The notes under the pieces are model-generated. The model saw only the letters and a list, made by a program, of their open reading frames with translations, was not told the origin of the DNA and made no database searches. Source: an uncultured Bacteroidota bacterium (GTDB taxonomy: Bacteria; Bacteroidota; Bacteroidia; 2-12-FULL-35-15). Taken from it: DNA of 64,000 nt. Positions within the stretch are counted from its first letter, which is position 1. Every line of letters begins with the position of its first letter. Below are positions 26,604-36,800 of this stretch, piece by piece. A program made the position numbers and the translations under genes. Location of the stretch: assembly GCA_903847205.1 (NCBI GenBank), contig CAINDA010000051.1:1-64000 (forward strand), written 5' to 3'.

Positions 26604-28127
26604 TTAGTGTTTAAAATGTCTTGTACCGGTCACTACCATTGCCATTCCGCTTTTATCGCAATACTCAATGGACTCTTTATCTTTAATAGAACCGCCTGGC
26701 TGTATAACTGCCGTGATGCCTGCTTTATAAGCAATTTCAACACAGTCGGGAAAAGGAAAAAATGCATCCGAAGCCATTACAGCGCCTTTTAGACTGAATC
26801 CAAAAGTTTCTGCTTTTAAAACAGCTTGTTTTAGTGCGTCGACACGAGATGTCTGACCGACACCGCTTGCCAGTAACTGATTGTTTTTTGCAAATACTAT
26901 GGTGTTTGATTTTGTATGCTTTACTATTTTATTTGCGAACTCCATATCGCGCATTTCATCTGCTGTAGGCGCAGTTTTGGTAATGAGCTGCATGTCATTT
27001 TTTGTTTCTGTTTTCAAATCTTTATCCTGAACAATTACGCCGTTCAGCAAAGTCCGGAATGATTTAGGAGCCTCCTTTACTGCTTTCTGCTGTAGAATAA
27101 TCCTTTTAGATTTTTGTTTGAGAAGGTCTAAGGCTTTTGCATCGTACCCTGGAGCTATGATTACTTCATAAAATAATTTATTTATTTCTTCGGCAGTAAT
27201 CAAATCTATTTCTGTATTCGTAATCAATACACCGCCGAATGCACTTGTAGGATCGCCTGCCAATGCATCTTTCCAGGCATCAATTAATTTAGGACGGGAT
27301 GCCAGTCCGCAGGCATTGTTATGTTTTAAAACAGCAAAAGTTGTATCTTTAAATTCTGCAATTAAATTAACTGCGGCATCAACATCAAGCAGATTATTAT
27401 ACGATAATTCCTTACCGGAAAACTGAGTAAATATTTCATCCAAATTGCCATAAAAAACGCCTGTTTGATGAGGGTTTTCCCCATAACGAAGGGCCTTTGC
27501 GGTTTGGATGCTCAGCTTAAAGGAGGAAACATTTTCGCCATTAAAGAAATTAAAAATTGCAGTATCATAATGGGATGAAACGTTGAATGCTGCTCCTGCC
27601 AAAGCTTTTCGCTGGGCAAGTGTTGAGAATCCTTTGCCTTCAGATAAAATTATTTTTAGGCTGTCATATTCATTTTTTGATGGAACAATAACTACGTCAT
27701 GAAAATTTTTCGCTGCAGCACGGATCAATGAAATACCGCCGATATCAATCTTTTCGATAACTGCATTTTCAGAAGCATTTGAAGCAAGGGTTTCTTCAAA
27801 AGGATATAAATCAACAATCACTAAATCAATTTCTGGGATTTCATATTCTTCTAACTGGTCTAAATCGCTTTGAAGTGCGCGTCTGCTTAATATTCCTCCA
27901 AAAATTTTTGGATGAAGTGTTTTTACACGGCCGCCTAAAATAGAGGGATAAGAAGTAAGTGATTCAACCGGAGTTACAGCAACACCAAGCTTTTCAATAA
28001 ACTCCTGAGTGCCTCCTGTACTGTAAATTTTTACTCCTAACGCACGCAGCTGATGAATTATAAGTTCCAAATTATCTTTGTAATACACTGAAATAAGTGC
28101 ATTCTTAATCTTTTTTAATCCGCTCAT
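26604..28127 (-). CDS. purH: Bifunctional AICAR transformylase / IMP cyclohydrolase
   Basis: 507 aa, full length. The N-terminal MGS-like cyclohydrolase domain has KNALISVYYKDNLE, GVKIYSTGGTQEFIE and GGRVKTLHPKIFGGILSRR. The AICARFT domain has LRYGENPHQTGVFYG, NNLLDVDAAVNLI, KHNNACG and the C-terminal VMASDAFFPFPDCVE, QPGGSIKDKE and TGTRHFKH. It performs the last two steps of IMP synthesis in the cytoplasm. A -7 element is 23 bp upstream of the start. Confidence 0.97.
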   Translation of the reverse strand: MSGLKKIKNALISVYYKDNLELIIHQLRALGVKIYSTGGTQEFIEKLGVAVTPVESLTSYPSILGGRVKTLHPKIFGGILSRRALQSDLDQLEEYEIPEIDLVIVDLYPFEETLASNASENAVIEKIDIGGISLIRAAAKNFHDVVIVPSKNEYDSLKIILSEGKGFSTLAQRKALAGAAFNVSSHYDTAIFNFFNGENVSSFKLSIQTAKALRYGENPHQTGVFYGNLDEIFTQFSGKELSYNNLLDVDAAVNLIAEFKDTTFAVLKHNNACGLASRPKLIDAWKDALAGDPTSAFGGVLITNTEIDLITAEEINKLFYEVIIAPGYDAKALDLLKQKSKRIILQQKAVKEAPKSFRTLLNGVIVQDKDLKTETKNDMQLITKTAPTADEMRDMEFANKIVKHTKSNTIVFAKNNQLLASGVGQTSRVDALKQAVLKAETFGFSLKGAVMASDAFFPFPDCVEIAYKAGITAVIQPGGSIKDKESIEYCDKSGMAMVVTGTRHFKH

Positions 28128-28149
28128 AATCCGATTTAAATCTCTTATG

Positions 28150-28157
28150 CAAAGTTA
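28150..28157 (-). promoter_or_regulatory. -7 element upstream of purH
   Basis: Minus strand reads TAACTTTG, matching TAnnTTTG, with the purH ATG about 23 bp downstream. Confidence 0.55.
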
Positions 28158-28280
28158 AGAAATATTTTATCCTTTAGAAGGCAAAAATAATTTGTTGTTA
28201 AATGTTTTTCACAAACTGTTTCCGGCAAAAAGCAGGAAAGAAGCTGAAATGAATTAGAAGAGAAAAAGGCAGCGCAGAGA

Positions 28281-28871
28281 TTAGTCGGCAGCGACATGTA
28301 ATTTTTTATAGACTGCATCGCGCTTAAGTTCGCGGATATCACCGGGCTGCATACTTTCCAGCCTCATATCTTCAATGGCGGTGCGGATAAGTCTTAAGCA
28401 GGGGAAACCTGCGCCAGCTGTCATTTTACGTACCTGATGATATTTTCCTTCGGTTAAAGTAAGTTCAATCCAGGAGGTCGCCAGGTTTTCACTTATCGGA
28501 TGAGCCCGCGCCGGCAGGTTTTCCGGCTTTTTAACCTGCTTTACTTTGCAAGGCTTGGTATTATACTGCCCCGAATCTAAAGCGATAGTAATGCCTGCTT
28601 CAATTTGCTTCATTGCTTCGGATGTAATGATGCCTTGCAGCTGCACAAGGTAAATGCGTTTGTGCTCAAACTCTGGTTTCAGGAGTTTGTAATTTAAACT
28701 TTTATCATTTGTCAAAATCAAAAGCCCTTCGCTGTTTTCGTCCAGCCTTCCCACTGGATACACATCTTTTGGAAAAACAAAATTCAATTCGCCCAAACAC
28801 TTTTTCTTGTGATGAGAGGAAGTGAACTGGGAAATCATTTTATAGGGCTTGTAGATTATGTAATAATTCAT
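28281..28871 (-). CDS. rRNA pseudouridine synthase, RsuA/RluE type
   Basis: 196 aa without an S4 domain. The catalytic loop is VGRLDENSEGLLILTND, with the conserved Asp after RL; other family marks are YIIYKPYKMISQF, HKRIYLVQLQG, LTEGKYHQVRKM and LRLIRTAIEDM. Short RsuA-family enzymes of this form include RluE, which modifies 23S rRNA U2457 in E. coli; the target here is not provable from sequence. It is encoded 153 bp after purH starts, as a separate transcript in the same direction. Confidence 0.85.
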   Translation of the reverse strand: MNYYIIYKPYKMISQFTSSHHKKKCLGELNFVFPKDVYPVGRLDENSEGLLILTNDKSLNYKLLKPEFEHKRIYLVQLQGIITSEAMKQIEAGITIALDSGQYNTKPCKVKQVKKPENLPARAHPISENLATSWIELTLTEGKYHQVRKMTAGAGFPCLRLIRTAIEDMRLESMQPGDIRELKRDAVYKKLHVAAD

Positions 28872-28955
28872 TTTGAAAATTTAATTTTTGATTTTAATCA
28901 CGAACAGCAATTTCGCAAACGGGCATATGTTTTCGATGTTTGCTATTGAATTCCC

Positions 28956-29696
28956 TCAGCCCTGCTGTTTTTCATTAATTAATTCACATTCAAACAAAGA
29001 AGTAAAATGCTTTTTTAATTTTTGTTTTACTTCTTCTTCATCAACTTTTCTTCCCAGCTCTTTATCTAATGAAGTAACGGATTTGTCAATGATACCGCAT
29101 GGTATAATATTTCCGAAATAATTTAAGTCTGTGTTTATATTAAACGCAAAACCGTGCATCGTAACCCATCGGCTGGCTCTCACACCCATAGCGCAAATTT
29201 TCCTTGCCTTCAAAGGATCAGCTGCATCAAGCCAGACACCGGTTTCTCCTTTGCTTCTGCCTGCTTCTATGCCGTATTCTGCCAATGTGCGGATTACTAG
29301 TTCTTCTAAAAAACGAAGGTATTTATGTATGTCGGTAAAAAAATTATCGAGATCTAAAATCGGGTAACCTACAATCTGACCGGGGCCGTGGTAAGTGATA
29401 TCTCCGCCGCGGTTAATTTTATAGTACGCAGCATTTTTTTTCTCTAATTCCTGTTCGTTAATTAGCAGATGTTCCTTATTACCGCTATTGCCAAGTGTAT
29501 AAACGTGAGGATGCCCGCAAAAAATTAAATAGCTGGGAGTAGGAAGGACGGCAGAGGGAGTGTTGGATTTTGAAGCAGGAGAAAGACTGCGGTTATTTGT
29601 TTTTATTTGTACAACTTCACTAAATAATTTTTCCTGATAATCCCAAGCCTGTTTAAAGTCAATTAACCCTAAATCAATAAATATAACTTTTTGCAT
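28956..29696 (-). CDS. lipB: Octanoyltransferase LipB
   Basis: 246 aa. The LipB signatures are all present: GHPHVYTLGNSG, RGGDITYHGPGQIVGYPI, the KICAMGVRASRWVTMHGFA segment with the catalytic Lys, and NIIPCGI with the catalytic Cys. It moves octanoyl from acyl carrier protein to lipoyl domains, the first step of lipoate synthesis. An insertion of about 20 polar residues (NNRSLSPASKSNTPSAVLP) before the first conserved strand is unusual but lies in a surface loop region. Confidence 0.95.
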   Translation of the reverse strand: MQKVIFIDLGLIDFKQAWDYQEKLFSEVVQIKTNNRSLSPASKSNTPSAVLPTPSYLIFCGHPHVYTLGNSGNKEHLLINEQELEKKNAAYYKINRGGDITYHGPGQIVGYPILDLDNFFTDIHKYLRFLEELVIRTLAEYGIEAGRSKGETGVWLDAADPLKARKICAMGVRASRWVTMHGFAFNINTDLNYFGNIIPCGIIDKSVTSLDKELGRKVDEEEVKQKLKKHFTSLFECELINEKQQG

Positions 29697-29736
29697 TTGA
29701 AGGAAAACTCTCTTTTTAATTAAAGAGAATTCAGTT

Positions 29737-30720
29737 TTAGAGCTTAGACAGTGAAGATTTCAAGTGATTAATAACATTCACTTCCATCAGGTCAGCACCG
29801 CGGAGTTCGCCTAGTATAACGGAAATCCAGTCGCCAAGGTGAATAAAATAAATAGCTTTTTCAATTGCCGAATTACCCTTAGAGAAAATCTCTGTGATGC
29901 CGGAAGCGTATTTTTTTATCACTTCCTTATTAATTTCAACACGGGCAAGGTTACGTGAATATTCATCTCTGTCGATAAAAATTAAAACAGAAAGAGCGTC
30001 ATTTTTTTCAGTCCAGCCGACTAATTCGTTGTGGTTCATTTCAGGAATTACCTGGTGCCAGCAAAGAATTTTGGAGTTTTCGTTCAACTGCTGGCGGAAA
30101 CGGATTGCAATGCCTTCGTAATAAGTTGTTGCGTATATCACTGGTATTTTACCGACTAGTTTTTCTGCTATAATGGTAGCTTCAGCAATAATGTTACTCT
30201 CTTCCTCATCAATTAATTTTATAGCAGCGTCAATCTGCGATTTATAATGTGAGTTGATGATTTCAAAAAATCCAATGATAAAAAATAATTGAACTAAAGA
30301 ATAGCCAAGGCAGGCTCTTGGGGGCATTCCTCCCGGCACAATAATATAATCAAATCCTTTTGTCTTAGAAATTTCTAATACCCTGCCGCCTGATGTGATA
30401 CTTACAATTTTTGCATTTTTTGCGGCTGCCGACTGCATGCAGTTAACAGTTTCTTCTGTATTTCCTGAGTACGAAGAAATAATTACCAAAGTGTTTTCAT
30501 TTACGTAAGCAGGAATAAAATATCCCTTCGTGACATTAATCGGCACATTTGCAGTGCCCGCGGCAAGCTCGCTTAGAATGCTTCCGCCGATACCAGAACC
30601 GCCGAGCCCGCAGATTAAGACATTTGAAATTTTATTTTTTGAAGCTGTTAATTTCGCATCAATGCCGATTTTAACTGCGTCAGTTAATTGTTTTGAAAAG
30701 TTTGCTACTAATGTTTTCAT
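29737..30720 (-). CDS. Bifunctional phosphoglucose/phosphomannose isomerase (SIS domain)
   Basis: 327 aa with two SIS-type halves. Typical residues are NVLICGLGGSGIGGSIL, ISSYSGNTEETVNCM, VPGGMPPRACLGYSLVQLF, and MNHNELVGW (the His of the active site). This matches the archaeal-type PGI/PMI family, which interconverts glucose-6-P or mannose-6-P with fructose-6-P. It lies 40 bp upstream of lipB on the same strand and divergent from lysS. Confidence 0.9.
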   Translation of the reverse strand: MKTLVANFSKQLTDAVKIGIDAKLTASKNKISNVLICGLGGSGIGGSILSELAAGTANVPINVTKGYFIPAYVNENTLVIISSYSGNTEETVNCMQSAAAKNAKIVSITSGGRVLEISKTKGFDYIIVPGGMPPRACLGYSLVQLFFIIGFFEIINSHYKSQIDAAIKLIDEEESNIIAEATIIAEKLVGKIPVIYATTYYEGIAIRFRQQLNENSKILCWHQVIPEMNHNELVGWTEKNDALSVLIFIDRDEYSRNLARVEINKEVIKKYASGITEIFSKGNSAIEKAIYFIHLGDWISVILGELRGADLMEVNVINHLKSSLSKL

Positions 30721-30913
30721 TATTGTTTTATAATAATAATTTGAAGGTAAAAGTAGTGATTTTGCCTTAATATGATAAAGTCTTAAGTTGTTTTAATTGA
30801 CAAATAGCCGAAGAGAGGTATAAAACTACTGATAATATTGTAGTTGCCGGGGTTTTGAAAAACAAATATATTCTCTTAAGATGCAATTACTATTCAGAAA
30901 TCCGTAATTGCCT

Positions 30914-30921
30914 TATATTTG
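30914..30921 (+). promoter_or_regulatory. -7 element of lysS (TATATTTG)
   Basis: Exact TAnnTTTG match, 24 bp before the ATG at 30945. It decides the lysS start: an upstream in-frame ATG at 30855 would lie before the promoter. Confidence 0.65.
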
Positions 30922-30944
30922 CAAAAAATAATATAAAAAACAAT

Positions 30945-32672
30945 ATGAGTTCGGAATTAAATGAACAGGAAATTTTCAGACGCAGAAAGCTGGAAGATAT
31001 TACCAAAATGGGTATTGACGCATATCCGGCAGAACTGTTTGAAATAAACGCGGCTGCAAAAAATATATTAGAAAATTTTACTATTGAAAAATCGGAAGAG
31101 TATAAAAATATAAGTATTGCAGGCCGTATCATGACCATAAGGGATATGGGCAAAGCCTGCTTTATAAGCCTGCAGGATTCAACAGGGCGAATTCAGTTGT
31201 ATATACGCCGTGATGATATCTGCCCGGGAGAAGATAAAAGTCTGTTCGATTTATTATTTAAAAAACATACCGATATAGGCGATATTATAGGGGTTACAGG
31301 TTTTGTTTTTATAACAAAAATGGGAGAGATATCCATTCACGTTACCTCCTTTAAAATGTTATGCAAAGCGCTGCGCCCTTTGCCGGTTGTGAAAATTGAT
31401 GAGCAGGGAGTGGCACATCACGAAGTAACGGACCCGGAATTCCGCTATCGTCAGCGTTATGTCGATTTGATAATTAATCCGCATGTAAAGGAAACATTTA
31501 TTAAACGCACTAAAATGGTAAATACCATCCGTGATTTTTTAAATGGATACGGCGCCATTGAAGTGGATACTCCGGTATTACAGGCAATTCCGGGAGGTGC
31601 AACTGCAAGGCCTTTTCTGACCCATCATAACACATTGGATGTGCCGATGTACCTGCGGATTGCTAATGAATTATATTTAAAACGCCTTATTGTAGGAGGG
31701 TTTGACTGGGTATATGAATTCAGCCGCAATTTCAGGAATGAAGGAATGGACAGAACGCATAATCCCGAATTCACTGTTCTGGAATGGTATACTGCATACA
31801 AAGATTATAATTGGATGATGAACATCACCGAACAGCTGCTTGAAAAAATCGCATTAGCGCTGCACGGCACAACCCAGGTAAAAATGGGAGAGTCAATAAT
31901 TAATTTTGAAGCACCTTTCAAACGAATCACTATATATGACGCCATAAATGAAGCATTTAAAAGGGATGAAAAACCTTACGCTATCCATAGTGAAATGACT
32001 GAAGACGAACTTCGTCAGGTATGTTTGAAATTATACAATGAGGTTGATCCAAATATCGGCAAAGGAAAACTTGTTGATTTATTATTCGGAAATGAAGCCG
32101 AACCGCATTTTATACAGCCGACTTTTATTACAGATTACCCGATAGAAATGAGTCCGCTTACAAAGAAACACAGAAGCAAACCCGGATTGGTAGAACGTTT
32201 TGAGCTGATGGTGAATGGTAAAGAATTGGCAAATGCATATTCAGAATTAAATGACCCAATTGATCAGCGTGAACGTTTTGAAGAGCAGATAAAATTAATG
32301 GAACGCGGGGATGATGAAGCCATGTTTATTGATCAGGATTTTTTACGTGCATTGGAATACGGCATGCCGCCAACAGCAGGCATAGGCATCGGCATTGACC
32401 GATTAGCAATGATTATGACGAATTCCCATTCCATACAGGATGTGCTGCTTTTTCCTCAGATGCGCCCGGAAGTAATTAAAAAGGCGGTTGTGGAATTAAA
32501 GGATGAGGAAATTAAAATTTTGGATGAAGTAAAAAAACAAAATTCAGCCACGATTGCTACAATCAGCACTGGGTTGGGGATTTCAAAAAATCAATTACAA
32601 AAACTCCTTAATTCATTAGAAGAAAGAAATTTAATTAAAAGAGAAGGCCCGGTTTACCAGGTAAATAATTAA
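30945..32672 (+). CDS. lysS: Lysyl-tRNA synthetase, class II
   Basis: 575 aa from ATG 30945 (MSSELNEQEIFRRRKLEDI), chosen for the promoter and for the family's usual N-terminus. The OB anticodon domain has ISIAGRIMTIRDMGKACFISLQD in pieces. Class II motifs: motif 1 MVNTIRDFLNGYGAIEVDTPVL, motif 2 FRNEGMDRTHNPEFTVLE, motif 3 GIGIDRLAMIM. Beyond the normal end is a roughly 65-residue tail (EEIKILDEVKKQNSATIATI ... NQLQKLLNSLEERNLIKREG) that reads like a winged helix-turn-helix. I believe such tails occur in other Bacteroidota LysRS. A short inverted repeat follows at 32689-32710. Confidence 0.96.
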   Translation: MSSELNEQEIFRRRKLEDITKMGIDAYPAELFEINAAAKNILENFTIEKSEEYKNISIAGRIMTIRDMGKACFISLQDSTGRIQLYIRRDDICPGEDKSLFDLLFKKHTDIGDIIGVTGFVFITKMGEISIHVTSFKMLCKALRPLPVVKIDEQGVAHHEVTDPEFRYRQRYVDLIINPHVKETFIKRTKMVNTIRDFLNGYGAIEVDTPVLQAIPGGATARPFLTHHNTLDVPMYLRIANELYLKRLIVGGFDWVYEFSRNFRNEGMDRTHNPEFTVLEWYTAYKDYNWMMNITEQLLEKIALALHGTTQVKMGESIINFEAPFKRITIYDAINEAFKRDEKPYAIHSEMTEDELRQVCLKLYNEVDPNIGKGKLVDLLFGNEAEPHFIQPTFITDYPIEMSPLTKKHRSKPGLVERFELMVNGKELANAYSELNDPIDQRERFEEQIKLMERGDDEAMFIDQDFLRALEYGMPPTAGIGIGIDRLAMIMTNSHSIQDVLLFPQMRPEVIKKAVVELKDEEIKILDEVKKQNSATIATISTGLGISKNQLQKLLNSLEERNLIKREGPVYQVNN

Positions 32673-32733
32673 TTTGTAATTCAAATCGGAGAGGTTTTTC
32701 AAAACCTCTCAGGTTTATTTTTTGCTGATAAAC

Positions 32734-33723
32734 ATGAAACAAATAGCAGTAATAGGAGGAGGAAGCTGGGCAACAGCAATTGTAAAAATGCTTTGCTGCA
32801 ATGTGCCCCAATTACATTGGTGGGTGCGTAATGCGGAGGCTATTGAATTCATTAAAACAAACAAACACAACCCTAATTATTTAACATCTGTTGAACTTGA
32901 TACAAATAAATTAGTGTTAAATACTGATTTAAAAGAAGTAATAAAAATTGCTGATGTGCTTATAATGGCAGTGCCGTCGGCCTTTTTGAAAGATGCGCTT
33001 TCTGGTTTAACTCCTGAGAATTTTAAAATTAAACAAGTGTTCTCAGCTATTAAAGGAATTGTTCCGGAACATAATTTAATTGTCGGAGAGTTTTTTAATA
33101 AAGAATACAAGGTGCCCGTAGAAAATATTGGTGTGATCACAGGCCCCTGCCATGCTGAAGAGGTGGCAATGGAAAAATTATCGTATTTAACTATTGCTTC
33201 TCAAAATACGGTAAATGCCGAATTTATGGCTTCTCAGCTAAAATGCAGATACATTAAAACCTGTGTTTCCGATGATATTTACGGAACAGAATATTCTGCT
33301 GTATTAAAAAATGTATTTGCCATTGCCAGTGGTATTTGCCACGGTTTGGGCTATGGCGATAACTTTCAGGCAGTATTGATTTCAAATTCTATTCAAGAAA
33401 TAAAAAGATTTGTTGATGTTGTTCATCCGATTGACCGTGATATTAAAAGCTCAGCATATTTAGGCGATCTTCTAGTGACAGCTTATTCCCAGTTCAGCCG
33501 TAACCGCACTTTTGGAGGAATGATCGGCAAAGGATATTCTGTTAAATCAGCGCAGTTGGAAATGAATATGATTGCCGAAGGTTATTATGGAACTAAATGC
33601 GTGTATGAAATCAACAGGCAGTATAATGTGAATATGCCTATTACTAATGCTGTTTACAATATTTTGTATGAAAAAATTTCTCCGGCAATTGAAATAAAAC
33701 TGCTTGCCGATCAGCTGGCTTAA
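32734..33723 (+). CDS. gpsA: NAD(P)-dependent glycerol-3-phosphate dehydrogenase
   Basis: 329 aa from ATG 32734; the frame opens at a TTG four codons earlier, but the ATG directly precedes the nucleotide-binding strand KQIAVIGGGSWATAIVK. Other marks are AVPSAFL, AIKGIVPE, GPCHAEEVA, the catalytic Lys in YSAVLKNVFAIASGI, and GDLLVTAYSQFSRNRTFG. It makes sn-glycerol-3-phosphate for phospholipid synthesis. It follows lysS after 61 bp and ends in a clear terminator. Confidence 0.95.
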   Translation: MKQIAVIGGGSWATAIVKMLCCNVPQLHWWVRNAEAIEFIKTNKHNPNYLTSVELDTNKLVLNTDLKEVIKIADVLIMAVPSAFLKDALSGLTPENFKIKQVFSAIKGIVPEHNLIVGEFFNKEYKVPVENIGVITGPCHAEEVAMEKLSYLTIASQNTVNAEFMASQLKCRYIKTCVSDDIYGTEYSAVLKNVFAIASGICHGLGYGDNFQAVLISNSIQEIKRFVDVVHPIDRDIKSSAYLGDLLVTAYSQFSRNRTFGGMIGKGYSVKSAQLEMNMIAEGYYGTKCVYEINRQYNVNMPITNAVYNILYEKISPAIEIKLLADQLA

Positions 33724-33799
33724 AATATATTAAAAAAAAATTTTGTGTAAAAAATAGTTTGTAAAGTTACCCCAGCCCCAATAGAGCAAAGGAATAAAG

Positions 33800-33831
33800 G
33801 ATATTGAAATTAGTTTCAGTATCTTTTTTTT
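33800..33831 (+). terminator. Intrinsic terminator of gpsA
   Basis: 10-bp stem (33800-33809 with 33814-33823, one G-T pair), 4-nt loop, followed by eight T. Confidence 0.8.
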
Positions 33832-33837
33832 ACAAAA

Positions 33838-33871
33838 AAAATCTCCGATTGTTTTACCAATCGGAGATTTT
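33838..33871. terminator. Bidirectional terminator before the GEVED gene
   Basis: Perfect 14-bp stem (33838-33851 with 33858-33871) around a 6-nt loop. A-run on the left and T-run on the right. It would end the large minus-strand T9SS gene and back up the gpsA terminator. Confidence 0.85.
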
Positions 33872-33888
33872 AAAAATATTTTTTAAAC

Positions 33889-36800
33889 CTATTGAATAAT
33901 CAATTTTTGAACTTTGATTCCACGGCCGGTATCCAGCTTAATGTAATAAAGACCCTTCGCCAGATTTTCTAAATTAATTTGTTTCTGGTAAGAAGAAGAA
34001 ACATTTTTATCTAACGCTCTGAACACCTCTTTTCCTTGAATATCGCAGACACTGATTGCAAGCTCGGTAAAGGCTGCATTGTCTGCTGTAATATTGAACT
34101 GGCCCGTTGTGGGGTTCGGGAATATTGAAATGCCGCCTATTGTATTTTCATATATTCCCACATTACTTACTATTGTTACAAAATAATCTTCTGTTTCACC
34201 GCTTGCGAAACTTGTGCATGCATTAACTGCACCATTAGCGGATCCAGATGACCGGCTTCTTAATCTCATACCTGTTCTTCCTGCTAACGCAGTTGTTGGA
34301 ATTGTGATCGAAACAGTATTTGGAGCATTAGCAACGGAGGAAGTACATACCTGTTTCCATTCGGTAGAGTCAAAAATACCGTTTTGATTATAGTCAATCC
34401 AAACTGAAACAATATTATTGGCGGTTGTAGTAACTTTAAAGGTATAAGCTGTACCTGCGGTTAATGATGCTGTGGTAGTGCCAGCAGCAGGATAAATAGT
34501 GTAGGCTTGTCCATTTAACGAAGTACAGCCAGTCCCGTAATTAGCAAGCGTGGTAGATACTATCCTAACACTGTCGATGTTATTTGAAGCGCTGCAAGGT
34601 GAACTATGCACCGGTGTGCAATAGCAGTTTGAAACTGGATTCATATAAACAATAACCACATTAGAAGTAGCAGTCTGGCCGCTTGATGTACAGGTTACAA
34701 TACAATGGTAATAGGTAGTTGCTGTCAGTGTTGCAGAATAAGACGGCATAGTCGCCCCCGCAATGTCGGTATATGTTGCACCGGTTGGGGAAGACTGCCA
34801 CTTAAAAGTAATACCTGATGCACCGGCAGTATAACCTGAAAGCACAAGATTAAAATTAGTTGAAGCACATACGGAGTCGCTTAAAACAGTGGCATTGCCG
34901 GCCGTTGGTGTTCCAGTACATGCCGGAGGCACAGCTGCAATATTTACAATGTAATCTTCCGTTTCTCCATAACCGTATGTACCGCACTCAGTAATAGATG
35001 TAAGGGTGCTTGTTTCTTTATTTACAACTCTCATTCTTGTATTGCCAAGTGCTGCTGTTAAAGGAATTGTTATGTTTCCGGTTTCAATGTGGGCACCGGT
35101 TGTAGAAGCGGTAGAAGTATAAACATTTTCTCCAGCATCAGAAAAAGAGCCGTTTTGATTGTAGTCGATAAATATTTTTACTGCATTTGCATAATTTCCG
35201 CCGCAGGTTCCAATTTGAACAGAAAAAGGAACAATTGCTGTTCTGGCAAGACTCGGCGCAGCCACAGCAGTGTAATTCGAATATTCATTCAAAATAGAGC
35301 CGGCACCGCCTGTTGTAGTGCAGGTTGAAGTGTTATTTAATGTTCCCATAGTAACATTTAATATATCTTCATCGGATGCGCTTGTTGCGTTTGAAGTACA
35401 ATAGCAGTTAGCAATTGCATTCATTGTAACATTTACAACATTTGATGTTGCAGGAGAACTGCTGCAAGTGACGATGCACTGATAATAAGTAGCAGCTGTC
35501 TGTGATGCAGCATATGTAGGGGATGTTGCTCCTGCGATGTTTGTAAATGTTCCTGCAGTACCTGATGGTGACGACTGCCACTGGAAAGTAATTCCTGAAA
35601 CACCATTGGTGTAGCCGGTTAATACCAGATTAAAATTCACTCCGCTGCATGCTGATGTAACAGATGCAGATGCAGTTCCCGGTGTCGGCGTTCCTGAACA
35701 AGCTGCCGCAGTGCCGATTGTTATCACATAATCTTCTGCTTCACCAGATCCCATTGTTGTACAAGCGTTTGGAGCCCCATTTGTATTGCCGGTATTACGA
35801 GATCTTATTCTCATGCCGGTTGGGCCTGATAAAGCAGTATTAGGAATTAAGAGGTTTATAGTTGATGTACTTCCTGTGAGCGCATTAACTGCTACCTGGT
35901 TCCATTCTGTGGAGTCAAATACACCATTCTGATTGTAATCAATCCAAACAGATATAATTGCTGCAGTTGAACTGTCAATAGTCACAGAGAAAGGATATAT
36001 AAGCCCTTTAAAAACTGTTGTTGTTGCAGTTAAAGCTGGTACCGATGTATAATAATTAGGAGCGTTTTCGCAGCCAGCTGAAGAATGATTCAAAGTATTC
36101 AATGTTACATTTTTAATACAAGAAGTCGATCCGTTAACAGGAGCGCAATAACATAGTGACGGGGCGTTTAAAGTTACCGTTAAAGCATTGGATGTTGCAG
36201 GTGAACCGCTGCATGTAACAACACACTGATAATAGGTAGTTGCTGTAAGCGTTGCAGCATAAGTTGCAGCAGTTGCTCCAACGATGTTAGTGTATGATCC
36301 GGCAACACCTGTTGCTGATTTCTGCCACTGGAAAGTAATACCTGAAACACCATTAGTGTATCCTGTTAAAACAAGGTTAAAGCTTGTTCCGCTGCAAACA
36401 CTTGCCGGGCCGGATGCTGTACCAGGGGTTGGGGTTCCTGTACATGCTGCAGATGCGGCTATAGTAACTAAATAATCTTCTGTTTCCCCATCGGTAATAG
36501 CTAAGCAGGCATCTGCTTTGGTCAATGCCGAATTGTATTGAACTCTAACACGCATCCTTGTAGCACCAATTAATGCAGTTCCAGGAATTGTAATATTTGA
36601 ATTAATTACAACTCCATTACCGCTGCCAATTGCTGTAAATTCGGTAGTATCAAAAACTCCATTTTGGTTATAATCAATCCATACAGAAACAAACTCTGTT
36701 CCGCCGCTGCCGACAGTTACTGCAATAGGATAAGTTAAAGAAGTATTGAGAGTAGCAGTAGGGGTGGTATATGACGCATAACCATTGGTACTGCATGTTG

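Noticed and set aside
32689-32710. Terminator after lysS
   Set aside because: A 10-bp inverted repeat exists but the loop is only two bases and the T run is 8 bp away; too weak to call.
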